64,000 nt of DNA. Source: JAOUEA01 sp038249195 (GTDB lineage Bacteria > Actinomycetota > UBA4738 > HRBIN12). Below are positions 50,425 through 57,885 of this stretch, piece by piece. The notes beneath the pieces are model-generated. The model was not told the origin of the DNA. It ran no database searches and saw only the letters and a program-made list of their open reading frames with translations. Positions within the stretch are counted from its first letter, which is position 1. Every line of letters begins with the position of its first letter. The position numbers and the translations under genes are program-made. The stretch lies in assembly GCA_038249195.1 (NCBI GenBank), contig JBBRWM010000005.1, positions 204,472 through 268,471 of the forward strand. Reading direction: 5' to 3'.

Positions 50425-51405
50425 TCACCGCCCGGGCCGAGGCCGGCGGCGCGCGGCGGCGCGATCCGTCGCGCGGATCAGCTCCCGCGTGATGGCGGGT
50501 TCGTCGGGTGCGTGACCGGCGTCCGCCACGACCATGAGCTCGGCGCGCGGCCATGCCTTGACGAGCTCCCACGCGTTCGCGATGGGGGCCATCAGGTCGA
50601 AACGGCCTTGTACGAGCGTGCCGGGGATGTCGGCGAGCGCCGCGGCCTCACGCAGCAGCACGCCGTCCTCGAGGAAGAGGTCGTGACCGACGTAGTGCGT
50701 CACGAGACGCGCGAACGCGAGCGCGAACGCCGGATCTTCGTAGCGCGAGTCGAGGTGGTCCGTGGGCGGCCATCCGAGGGAGGCGGATTCCCAGGAACAC
50801 CAGGCGAGCGCCGCCCGCCGGCGCACCTCGGCGTCGGGATCGTGCAGGATGCGCGCGTACGCCGCCACGATGTCCTCGCCCTCGGCGTGGGGGGCCCCTT
50901 CGAGCAGCGATTCCCACTGCGCCGGGAACAGCGGAGCGACCCCGCCGCGGAACCACCAGTCCTCTTCGGCGCGTCGTCCCGTGGTGATGCCCCACAGGAC
51001 CATCTCCGTGACCCGCTCCGGGTATGCCTCCGCGTAGGCGAGGCTGAGGGTGCTGCCCCACGAGCCCCCCCAGACCAGCCACCGATCGACCCCCAGGTGC
51101 CCGCGCAGACGCTCCATGTCCGCCACCAGATGCTGGGTCGTGTTGGTGGACAGGTCGATGTCCGGCTCGCTCGCGTGAGGCGTGCTCCGTCCGCAGCCGC
51201 GCTGATCGAACAGCACGAGCCGGAACGCGGAGGGGTCGAACATCCTGCGGTGCCAGGGGGTGCATCCCGACCCCGGGCCGCCGTGGACGACGATGGCCGG
51301 TTCGCCTTCCGGGTTGCCGCTCGTCTCCCAGTACATACGCCGGCCGTCGCCGACATCGAGCGTGCCGCTTCGGTCGGGCTCGATCTCGGGATACAAGCCG
51401 TTCAC
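50425..51405 (-). CDS. pip: Proline iminopeptidase
   Basis: An alpha/beta hydrolase of 326 aa in the S33 family, removing N-terminal proline from peptides. The oxyanion-hole motif is IVVHGGPGSGCTPWHRRMF, the nucleophile elbow is LVWGGSWGSTLSLAYAE (Ser in GGSWGS), the acid is in VQGRFDLMAPIANAW and the catalytic His is in ADAGHAPDEPAI. FDQRGCGRSTPHA is also typical. A GTG start at 51405 is used. The C-terminus ends in an Arg-rich tail. Confidence 0.92.
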   Translation of the reverse strand: MNGLYPEIEPDRSGTLDVGDGRRMYWETSGNPEGEPAIVVHGGPGSGCTPWHRRMFDPSAFRLVLFDQRGCGRSTPHASEPDIDLSTNTTQHLVADMERLRGHLGVDRWLVWGGSWGSTLSLAYAEAYPERVTEMVLWGITTGRRAEEDWWFRGGVAPLFPAQWESLLEGAPHAEGEDIVAAYARILHDPDAEVRRRAALAWCSWESASLGWPPTDHLDSRYEDPAFALAFARLVTHYVGHDLFLEDGVLLREAAALADIPGTLVQGRFDLMAPIANAWELVKAWPRAELMVVADAGHAPDEPAITRELIRATDRAAARRRPRPGR

Positions 51406-51520
51406 CGGGATAGGTCCCCCTTCGACGCGACGCCGACTGCGGGCTCGGCTAGCCTCTCACAGCGGTAGGCTGCGAACGAAACGAAGAGCGCGCCATCGAG
51501 CGCGGGAGGAGGAGGGTCCC

Positions 51521-52030
51521 ATGGCGAAGGGTTCGGACGTTCCGGTCGACCTGTACATCGCTGCCTACGACGATCCGGATGCGGCGCAGGCCGACTTCGA
51601 CGCACTCAAGGAGCTCGTGCGCGGAGGAGTCATCTTCGTGGACGCCGCCGTGCTGGTGAGCCGCGACGCCGAGGGCAAGATCTCGGTCAAGGAGAACGCT
51701 CACGAGGTCGCCAAGGGTTCCATGGTCGGCGCGGTCGGCGGCCTCGTCCTCGGCCTCATCTTCCCGCCGGGCATCATCGCGGCGACGGTCGTCGGCGGAG
51801 CCGCCGGGGCGGGCATCGGCGGGTTGATGTCCCACCACCGGGAGCGCGAGATCAAGAAGGACGTCGAAGAGGTCCTGCCCGTGGGCAGCTCCGGGATCGT
51901 CGCCGTGTTCGACGAGATCTGGGTGGCCCAAGTGGAGAAGGCGCTCGCCAAGGCCGCGAAGATCGACAAGGAGCAGGTCGACCCGGACAGCGTCGAGCAG
52001 GTGAAGGAGGCGGCGAAGACCGCCTCCTGA
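51521..52030 (+). CDS. DUF1269 family membrane-associated protein
   Basis: A 169-aa protein. An N-terminal alpha/beta part (VDLYIAAYDDPDAAQADFDA) is followed by a Gly/Ala-rich hydrophobic hairpin (GSMVGAVGGLVLGLIFPPGI, VVGGAAGAGIGGLMS). The C-terminal part (LPVGSSGIVAVFDEIW) is followed by a charged helix, as in DUF1269 proteins often annotated as stress-related. The ribosome-binding site ggaggaggaggg is very strong and fixes the ATG at 51521, suggesting high expression. It converges on the second small lysine-rich gene. Confidence 0.85.
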   Translation: MAKGSDVPVDLYIAAYDDPDAAQADFDALKELVRGGVIFVDAAVLVSRDAEGKISVKENAHEVAKGSMVGAVGGLVLGLIFPPGIIAATVVGGAAGAGIGGLMSHHREREIKKDVEEVLPVGSSGIVAVFDEIWVAQVEKALAKAAKIDKEQVDPDSVEQVKEAAKTAS

Positions 52031-52043
52031 CCGTCCGCGGCGC

Positions 52044-52181
52044 CTACTTGTTGGCGGAGCTCCAGTCGGAGGACCCCGACCCGCTCTTTCCCTTTGCCTT
52101 CTTGGCGGCGCGCTTCTCCTTCAACGACTTGCTGGCAGCCGTCTTCGAGCCCTTGCCGCCGCCCTTGTCCTTGCTCGCCAT
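52044..52181 (-). CDS. Small lysine-rich protein, paralogue 2
   Basis: A 45-aa basic protein beginning MASKDKGGGKGSKTAASKS followed by LKEKRAAKKAKG, then a different Ser/Gly tail ending DWSSANK. Its first 30 residues are almost the same as those of the gene at 24744. It has a perfect AAGGAGG site six bases before the ATG (52181), so it is very likely translated. The longer open frame upstream (to 52232) would absorb that site and is not favoured. The function is unknown. Confidence 0.8.
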   Translation of the reverse strand: MASKDKGGGKGSKTAASKSLKEKRAAKKAKGKSGSGSSDWSSANK

Positions 52182-52267
52182 GCGTCCTCCTTCCTCTGGC
52201 CCCTTCTTTCGGGCGAGATGTTCGCCCACCATACGGGCAAGTGCGCTCGCGCGATAGGGTCGCCGAC

Positions 52268-53350
52268 ATGCCGAGGCGAACCATCGCCGGCGACCTGCCG
52301 GCCCCCATGCTCGCGAAGGTTCAGCCGGAGATGCCCGTCGGCGACGGGTGGACCTACGAGCCGAAGTGGGACGGGTTCCGCACCATCGCGGCCCTCGACG
52401 CCGATGGCCGTGCGCAGCTGGCGAGCCGCGACGGCCGCCCGCTCGGCCGCTACTTCCCCGAGCTGATCGCGTTGCTCGAGGAAGGGGGATCGGGGGCGTT
52501 CGTGGCCGATGCCGAGATCGTGCGCGTGGCCCCGGGTCGCATGGACTTCGACGAGCTTCAGCTGCGGTTGCACCCTGCGGACTCGCGCGTGCGCAAGCTC
52601 GCGGGGGAGATCCCGGCCACGTTGATCGTGTTCGATCTGCTGCGGGCAGCGAGCGAGGACCTCACGGCCCTCCCGCTCGCCGAGCGCCGCGCGCGGCTGG
52701 CGTCGCTGGCCGCTTCCTCGCGCTGGCAACCCGCGCCCGGTCGCCTCGACGACGTCCCCACGGGCCCCACCGTCCTGCTCGGCCCCAGCACGGACGATCC
52801 CGACGTGGCGCGGGCGTGGTTCGCCGACGACGCGGGCATCGGTCAGGACGGCGTCATCGCTAAGCGCGCCGACCAGGCCTACCTGAGCGGCGAGCGCGGC
52901 TGGGTGAAGGTCAAACACCGCTCGACGCTCGATTGCGTCGTGGGCGGCTACCGTCTCTCGAAGGCGGGGGACGGCATCGGCGCCCTGCTCCTCGGCCTCT
53001 TCGGTGACGATGGGACCCTGCATTACGTGGGGCACACGTCGTCGTTCAAGGCGAAGGAGCGCCGGGACATGCTTGGCGCGCTGCGACCGCTCGAGGGCGG
53101 CGAGAGCTTCGAGGGCGGACGCGCGCCCGGCGGTCAGAGCCGGTGGAGCGCCGGCAAAGACACCGCATGGGTCGCGCTCGAGCCCGTCTTGGTGTCTGAG
53201 GTCACCATCGACCGCATGCAGTACGGGCGGTTCCGCCACGCCGCCACATTCGTCCGCTGGCGAGAGGATCGCGATCCGCGCTCCTGCACGTTCGCGCAGC
53301 TCCCGGGTGCCGAGCCGCCGACGTGGCCGGGGGAGGACCCCCCTAGCTAG
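52268..53350 (+). CDS. ATP-dependent DNA ligase (LigC-like)
   Basis: A 360-aa ATP-dependent ligase. The adenylated Lys is in YEPKWDGFRTI (KxDG, near residue 33). Later motifs are VADAEIVRV (motif III region), IVFDLLRAA, DGVIAKRADQ (motif IV) and GWVKVKHRSTLDCVVGGYRL (motif V), followed by an OB-fold. There is no nuclease or polymerase domain, so it resembles mycobacterial LigC. Its 3' end overlaps by eight bases the convergent gene for a LigD-type polymerase domain, so the pair probably works in non-homologous end joining or another break-repair path. No Ku gene is in the window. Confidence 0.9.
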   Translation: MPRRTIAGDLPAPMLAKVQPEMPVGDGWTYEPKWDGFRTIAALDADGRAQLASRDGRPLGRYFPELIALLEEGGSGAFVADAEIVRVAPGRMDFDELQLRLHPADSRVRKLAGEIPATLIVFDLLRAASEDLTALPLAERRARLASLAASSRWQPAPGRLDDVPTGPTVLLGPSTDDPDVARAWFADDAGIGQDGVIAKRADQAYLSGERGWVKVKHRSTLDCVVGGYRLSKAGDGIGALLLGLFGDDGTLHYVGHTSSFKAKERRDMLGALRPLEGGESFEGGRAPGGQSRWSAGKDTAWVALEPVLVSEVTIDRMQYGRFRHAATFVRWREDRDPRSCTFAQLPGAEPPTWPGEDPPS

Positions 53351-54401
53351 CGCCGGGACGCGCGTCCGGGGGCGAGGGCCATGCTCGCTTCGCGCGCGAC
53401 GGATTCACGCGCATCGGCTCGTCGTCGCCCTTGGGGAAATGCGGCGGCCACGGGGCGTCGCCCAAACCGCCCGCGGCATCCTCGGCCGCGAGGTCGAGGA
53501 GGCCGTCCAGACTGCCCACGTGCTCGTCGATGCCCGCGCCGGGATCGCCGGTCAGGCGCAAGCGCTCCGGCACCGTGCGCACGGTGAACCGCTCGGCCTC
53601 CACGTCCGCGACCTCGTCCCAGGCGAGCGGCGTCGACACGCGGGCGTCGGGCATCGGGCGGATCGAGTAGGCGCTCGCCACCGTGCGGTCGCGCGCGTTC
53701 TGGTTGTAGTCGAGGAACACGCCCTCGCGCTCCTCCTTCCACCAGGCGGTGGTGGCGACGCCGGGCATGCGCCGCTCTACCTCTCGGGCGAAGGCGAGGG
53801 CGGCGCGGCGCGTGGAGGTGAACCCGTTGCCTCGCTCGACCCGTGCGTTGATGTGGATTCCGCGCTTGCCGCTCGTCTTTGGGAAGCCGCTCAGGCCGTG
53901 CTCGGCCAGGACCTCGCGCGACATCAGCGCCACCTGCCGCACGTCGTCCCACGGGACCCCGGGTGTGGGGTCGAGGTCCACGCGCAGCTCGTCGGGGTGA
54001 TCGACGTCGTCGGCCCGCACCGGCCACGGATTGCACTCCAGGCAGCCCAGCGTCGCCGCCCACACGAGCGCGGCCGCGTCGCGCATCACGGGCATCTGCG
54101 CGTGACGCCCGCTGGGGAACGTGATCGTCGCGATGGGCACCCACTCCGGCGCCCCCTTGGGAAGGCGCTTCTGATAGAAGGACCCCTCGCCGCCGTCGGC
54201 CACGCCGGCGGGGAAGCGGTGCAGGATCGCAGGACGGTCGCGGCACCCGGCGAGCGCGGCCTCGGCCACCGTGGCCCAATACCGCACGACCTCGAGCTTC
54301 GTGACGGGACCGCCCTCTGCGTCGGGGAAGTACACCTTGTCGGGGTTCGACACCCGCACGTCGAACCCGTCGACATCGAGGATCTCCGCCGGCGTCGCCA
54401 C
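53343..54401 (-). CDS. LigD-type polymerase/primase domain protein
   Basis: A stand-alone NHEJ polymerase domain of 352 aa, of the archaeo-eukaryotic primase superfamily. VSNPDKVYFPDAEGGPVTK is the usual start, followed by PAILHRFPAGV and the catalytic Asp pair in DELRVDLDPTPGVPWDDV. The third catalytic Asp is near FLDYNQNARDRTVASAYS. SGKRGIHINARVER holds the conserved primase-type His. In mycobacteria this domain is fused to ligase and nuclease in LigD; here it is separate. The 5' end is close to the AAA ATPase promoter region. Confidence 0.9.
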   Translation of the reverse strand: MATPAEILDVDGFDVRVSNPDKVYFPDAEGGPVTKLEVVRYWATVAEAALAGCRDRPAILHRFPAGVADGGEGSFYQKRLPKGAPEWVPIATITFPSGRHAQMPVMRDAAALVWAATLGCLECNPWPVRADDVDHPDELRVDLDPTPGVPWDDVRQVALMSREVLAEHGLSGFPKTSGKRGIHINARVERGNGFTSTRRAALAFAREVERRMPGVATTAWWKEEREGVFLDYNQNARDRTVASAYSIRPMPDARVSTPLAWDEVADVEAERFTVRTVPERLRLTGDPGAGIDEHVGSLDGLLDLAAEDAAGGLGDAPWPPHFPKGDDEPMRVNPSRAKRAWPSPPDARPGAS

Positions 54402-54493
54402 GGCTCAACGCTATCGCGAACCCGCTCGCGGCTCTGGAGGCCGACCGTCCCCGGATGTGGTCTGAACGGGTTGGACAGGGTTTGTCGAGTCTT

Positions 54494-54519
54494 GTTAAGC
54501 CTTGCTCAGGTGGTTAAGC
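54494..54519. promoter_or_regulatory. Direct repeat upstream of the AAA ATPase gene
   Basis: GTTAAGC occurs twice, at 54494-54500 and 54513-54519, in the same orientation, 19 bases start to start, ending eight bases before the ATG at 54527. TTGGAC lies about 20 bases further up. Two turns of the helix separate the repeats, so a regulator could bind both on one face. No regulator can be named. Confidence 0.4.
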
Positions 54520-54526
54520 TTCCGGC

Positions 54527-55708
54527 ATGGATCCGCGCATCAACCCGTACACGCCGAACGCCGGTGTGCGTCCCCCGGCCCTGGCCGGTCGAGGCGAAGA
54601 CCTCGAGTCCTTCGACATCATGCTCGAGCGGCTCCAGCGAGGACGTGCCGAGCAGGCCGTCCTCATCACGGGCCTTCGGGGTGTCGGCAAGACGGTCCTG
54701 CTCGGTGCGTTCGCGGAGCAGGCCTCGTTGCTCGGTTGGGTGCCGGTGGAGGCCGAGATCTCCCCCGATGTGAGCTTCGGGCCGCGCATGGCGCAGCTCG
54801 TCCGGCGAGCGCTCATCGAGTTGGCTCCTCGCGATCGATGGCGGGAACGGCTCAAGCGCGCGGCGGGGGTGCTGCGATCGTTCTCGCTCACGGTCTCGAG
54901 CGACGGTTCCATGACCGGGAGCCTCGAGGTGGATCCGGTGCAGGGGCTCGCCGACAGCGGCGAGCTCGGGGAGGACCTCACCGATCTGCTCGTCGCGTTG
55001 GGTGAGGGCGCCGCCGAGCAAGACACCGGCGTCGCGTTCCTCTTCGATGAGGTGCAGTTCCTCGCGCGCGAGGAATTCGAGGCGCTCATCCGCGCCCTCC
55101 ACAAGCTCGCGCAACGTCGACTGCCCGTGACGCTCGTGGGGGCCGGCCTGCCGCACCTGCCCAGGCTCGCCGGCGAGGCGAAGTCCTACGCGGAACGCTT
55201 GTTCAGCTTCCGATCGCTGGGACCGCTCGGGGTCCTCGATGCCATCGAGGCACTTACCGAACCCGCCAACGAGCTCGAGGTCGCCTTCGACGAGCGTGCG
55301 GTCGACGCCGTCATCGCCTACACCGAGGGGTACCCGTACTTCATCCAGGAATACGGCAAGGTGCTGTGGGATCGAGCCGAGGGATCCCCGATCACGGCCA
55401 TCGAGGCCGTGGAGGCGCAGGCCGTGGTGGAGGCGAGGCTCGATGGCAGCTTCTTCCAGGTCCGGATCCAGCGGGCCAGCGAGCAGGAGATCGTCTACCT
55501 CCGGGCGATGGCCGAGCTCGGCGCGGCGCCGCAGCGCTCGGCCGACGTCGCGGCCGTCCTGGGCATGTCGTCGGAGGCCGTCGGAACGTTCCGCACGCGC
55601 CTCATCGCCAAGGGGCTGCTCTACAGCCCGACGTATGGCCGGGCCGCCTTCACGGTGCCGCAGTTCGACCGGTTCCTCAGGCGTTCGTTCCCGTTGCACG
55701 GGCGGTGA
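54527..55708 (+). CDS. AAA+ ATPase with C-terminal winged helix (Orc1/Cdc6-like)
   Basis: A 393-aa P-loop ATPase. The N-terminal segment RPPALAGRGEDLESFDIMLE precedes Walker A (ITGLRGVGKTVLLGAF, near residues 48-60) and Walker B (VAFLFDEVQFLAREEFEALI). A sensor region follows (LPVTLVGAGLPHLPRLAGEA). The C-terminal part has a helix-turn-helix (AAVLGMSSEAVGTFRTRLIA). It belongs to the broad AAA_16/Orc-like family; the substrate is unknown, and many members in actinobacteria are isolated single genes like this one. The ATG at 54527 has no strong ribosome-binding site. Confidence 0.85.
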   Translation: MDPRINPYTPNAGVRPPALAGRGEDLESFDIMLERLQRGRAEQAVLITGLRGVGKTVLLGAFAEQASLLGWVPVEAEISPDVSFGPRMAQLVRRALIELAPRDRWRERLKRAAGVLRSFSLTVSSDGSMTGSLEVDPVQGLADSGELGEDLTDLLVALGEGAAEQDTGVAFLFDEVQFLAREEFEALIRALHKLAQRRLPVTLVGAGLPHLPRLAGEAKSYAERLFSFRSLGPLGVLDAIEALTEPANELEVAFDERAVDAVIAYTEGYPYFIQEYGKVLWDRAEGSPITAIEAVEAQAVVEARLDGSFFQVRIQRASEQEIVYLRAMAELGAAPQRSADVAAVLGMSSEAVGTFRTRLIAKGLLYSPTYGRAAFTVPQFDRFLRRSFPLHGR

Positions 55709-55743
55709 GGGCCCGCCGGCCACCTCGCGCGCTCCGCGCTCGC

Positions 55744-56070
55744 TCAGACGCGTCCGTAGAGGTCGCTCGCCTGGTCGAAGAAGCCGTCGGCGGGCCGGGC
55801 GTGCGCGTGCCAGTGGTCGGGGATCCGGCGGCGCTCGCCGTCCACCCAGTAGCCGCCGGGGCCGTATCGCTCGGCGGCCACGCGCTCCAGGCGTTCCACC
55901 AACGCGGCCTCCAGCTCGGGGCCCGGCATGCCGTGCGTGCGCCATACGACCATCGGCGTGCGGCACACCACGCATTCCGCCACCCAGCAGTTGTCGTCCT
56001 CGTGGAGCCAGGCCGTCATGCGTTCGGCGGTGCACAGGAGGCAGTCGGAGGCCTCACCCGCAGGGTTCAT
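55744..56070 (-). CDS. Small Cys-rich (zinc-ribbon-like) protein
   Basis: A 108-aa protein. Two CxxC pairs (SDCLLCTAERM and ECVVCRTPMVVWRTHG) frame a Trp-containing strand (NCWVAECVV), which suggests one bound zinc. The second half (RIPDHWHAHARPADGFFDQA) holds conserved His and Asp. The family is not named with certainty. Its start overlaps the stop of the upstream DUF192 gene by 17 bases, so the two are one operon. Confidence 0.7.
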   Translation of the reverse strand: MNPAGEASDCLLCTAERMTAWLHEDDNCWVAECVVCRTPMVVWRTHGMPGPELEAALVERLERVAAERYGPGGYWVDGERRRIPDHWHAHARPADGFFDQASDLYGRV

Positions 56071-56509
56071 CGAAGCTCCTCACACGATCGCCCTCCCCGA
56101 GGCCGTGGCCGCTGAACCAGCCGCCGTTCGCCTCCATCGCGTAGGTGTAAGGCGCAGGGGAAGCGTACGTGGGGCAGGGATCGCTCGCGCACGGCAGCAT
56201 CTCGCGGATGCCCACGATCCGGTCCCCGCTCACGAACGCGATCGAGAGGGGGATCAGCGTGTCCTTCATCCAGAACGTCTCGTCGGTGGGTCCGTCGAAG
56301 ACGAACGCCATGCCCTCGTCGGGGGAGAGGGAGCGTAGGCCCATCAGGCCCTGCGCGCGCTCCGCCTGGTCGTCCGCGATCCGCACCGTGAGGGCCTCGC
56401 CCTTCGCGAACGTGATGTGCCCTACCAGGCTCGGATCGCAACCCGCATCGCGGCCGCCGGCGGCCGCGGCGGCCGCGAGCACCACGACCAGGGACAGGAC
56501 CCGTCTCAT
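56054..56509 (-). CDS. DUF192 family secreted protein
   Basis: A 151-aa protein. A signal peptide (VLSLVVVLAAAAAAGG) precedes the DUF192 domain: LTVRIADDQAERAQGLMGLR, SPDEGMAFVFDGPTDETFWM with KDTLIPLSIAFV, and the C-terminal YTYAMEANGGWFSGHGLGEG. The function of the family is unknown although it is widespread in bacteria. I used ATG 56509, which begins right before the signal peptide; an in-frame GTG at 56545 would add 12 residues. It is transcribed away from the tRNA-Thr gene. Confidence 0.87.
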   Translation of the reverse strand: MRRVLSLVVVLAAAAAAGGRDAGCDPSLVGHITFAKGEALTVRIADDQAERAQGLMGLRSLSPDEGMAFVFDGPTDETFWMKDTLIPLSIAFVSGDRIVGIREMLPCASDPCPTYASPAPYTYAMEANGGWFSGHGLGEGDRVRSFDEPCG

Positions 56510-56574
56510 GTACGCATGGTCGCAGGCGCCGCGGGGATGAGGCACACGCGCCGGTTGCTATCATTCGCCGCACC

Positions 56575-56646
56575 GCCGGAGTAGCTCAGGGGTAGAGCAA
56601 CGCCATGGTAAGGCGTAGGTCCGGGGTTCAAATCCCCGCTCCGGCT
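56575..56646 (+). tRNA. tRNA-Thr (anticodon GGT)
   Basis: A 72-base tRNA. The acceptor GCCGGAG pairs with CTCCGGC, the D arm is GCTC-AGGGGTA-GAGC, the anticodon stem-loop is ACGCC-ATGGTAA-GGCGT, and the T arm has GTTCAAAT. The discriminator is T, and CCA is not encoded. Confidence 0.96.
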
Positions 56647-56694
56647 CGACGCGGATCCCCGCCCGGCGCCGTCACCTCACCGGTCGGTCCGTGC

Positions 56695-57741
56695 TCACAC
56701 CTGCCAGCGCTCACGGACCCGCTGCGCCACGGCCTCGGTGTCGCGTCCGGCGCGGAACAGATCGGTCACGAGCTGCATCCTCCCCACGAGGGGCAGTGGA
56801 GCATCCTGGTCGGCCCCGACGAACGCCCCGCCTCGCGCAGACGCGATCAGTTTCACGTTCCGGTCGCGCGGGGTCTCGGCCGGTTCAACGAGGGCGCCGA
56901 GCGTTCGAACCCCACGATCGAACGGCTCGACGTAGGCCTCCACCGCGGCACGGGGCGGTGGCTCCTCCGCCAGGACGATCGCCGCGGTGCGCGAGGAGGT
57001 GAACGCGATGCGGAAGCCGTGCGCCCGAGCGGCCGCCGCCATCCGTCGCATCAGGTCCGTGGGATCGTCGGCGTCGGCGAACCACCGCTCGGGCGTCGAG
57101 ACGGGCCGCGCCAGGGCGTGATCGAGCCACGCGTCCAAGAGTCCTCGCGGGTCCGGTACGCGCCATCCGTCGGGGAACCGCTCGGCGAGGTTCGCTTCTA
57201 CGAAGACCCGCATGGCCCTCGACACGCTGCTCGGGTCGGTCTCCGCGAGCGTCGCCAGATCCTTCAGCCGATGGCCATCGTTGGGCCGCTCGAGGAGGGC
57301 CCGCGCGACCCGGCTGTGGGCCGGGCTGAAGAGGCGTCCGCGGAACTTCGCCAGGGACGCGCGCGTGCCCCTCGCCTCGATGTGGAGCAGGAGCGCGGGG
57401 CGATCGCGCTGCGCGTGGATGTTCCCGAGGGAATCCAGCCACCCCACCCCCAAGGCCTCGAGCCGCCGACGCATGGCCGGGCCGATGTAGGGCGCCGCGA
57501 GCACCGGTATCGCTCCGCGCGGCGTCCGGGCCCGCAGGTCACGCGCCCGGCCGTCCAAGCCTCGCGCGTCCGGGGCCTCCTCGATGCGGACCACCAGATG
57601 GATGTCCGACGTCGCGTACCGCACATGCACATCCTCGAGCAAAGGGCGCCGTGGGCCGGCGGCCCGCCGAGGGTCCTCGAGCTCCTCGATCGCTTCGATC
57701 TCGATCGGCTCGACCCGGTCGAAGGCGGCGTGAAGATCCAT
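56695..57741 (-). CDS. Winged-helix DNA-binding protein divergent from the M28 peptidase
   Basis: A 348-aa protein. An N-terminal alpha/beta part (LVVRIEEAPDARGLDGRARD, AIPVLAAPYIGPAMRRRLEA, GVGWLDSLGNIHAQ) resembles a nuclease-like fold often found fused to helix-turn-helix domains. The centre has a winged helix (RLKDLATLAETDPSSVSRAM), and the C-terminal part is helical and strand-rich. The family is not firmly assigned. It is divergent from the M28 peptidase, and the 144-base gap holds a perfect palindrome, so it is a candidate regulator of that promoter. Confidence 0.75.
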   Translation of the reverse strand: MDLHAAFDRVEPIEIEAIEELEDPRRAAGPRRPLLEDVHVRYATSDIHLVVRIEEAPDARGLDGRARDLRARTPRGAIPVLAAPYIGPAMRRRLEALGVGWLDSLGNIHAQRDRPALLLHIEARGTRASLAKFRGRLFSPAHSRVARALLERPNDGHRLKDLATLAETDPSSVSRAMRVFVEANLAERFPDGWRVPDPRGLLDAWLDHALARPVSTPERWFADADDPTDLMRRMAAAARAHGFRIAFTSSRTAAIVLAEEPPPRAAVEAYVEPFDRGVRTLGALVEPAETPRDRNVKLIASARGGAFVGADQDAPLPLVGRMQLVTDLFRAGRDTEAVAQRVRERWQV

Positions 57742-57762
57742 CGTATCAACCTAGCCCGACTC

Positions 57763-57774
57763 GATTTGCAAATC
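57763..57774. promoter_or_regulatory. Perfect 12-base palindrome between divergent genes
   Basis: GATTTGCAAATC lies 21 bases upstream of the regulator start. A half site, GCAAATC, recurs at 57796-57802, and TTGCAATTC follows near 57811, so several related half sites fill a short AT-rich patch in an otherwise high-GC window. This is the expected arrangement for an operator shared by the divergent promoters. Confidence 0.6.
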
Positions 57775-57885
57775 CAGTCGATTGGCGTTAGCATCGCAAA
57801 TCGCTATTTCTTGCAATTCTGGCCAGATCCAGCTCCGCGGTTCAGCCGATGGACCGCCGAGAGGGAGGCCAGAGGGAGGAAACGC

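Noticed and set aside
14289..55747. The 13-mer cgcgctcgctcag at 14289 and again at 55735 as a dispersed repeat
   Set aside because: Only two copies noticed; such a G/C-rich word can recur by chance.
56575..56646. Phage or island attachment site at tRNA-Thr
   Set aside because: No duplicated 3' end and no integrase gene were found nearby.
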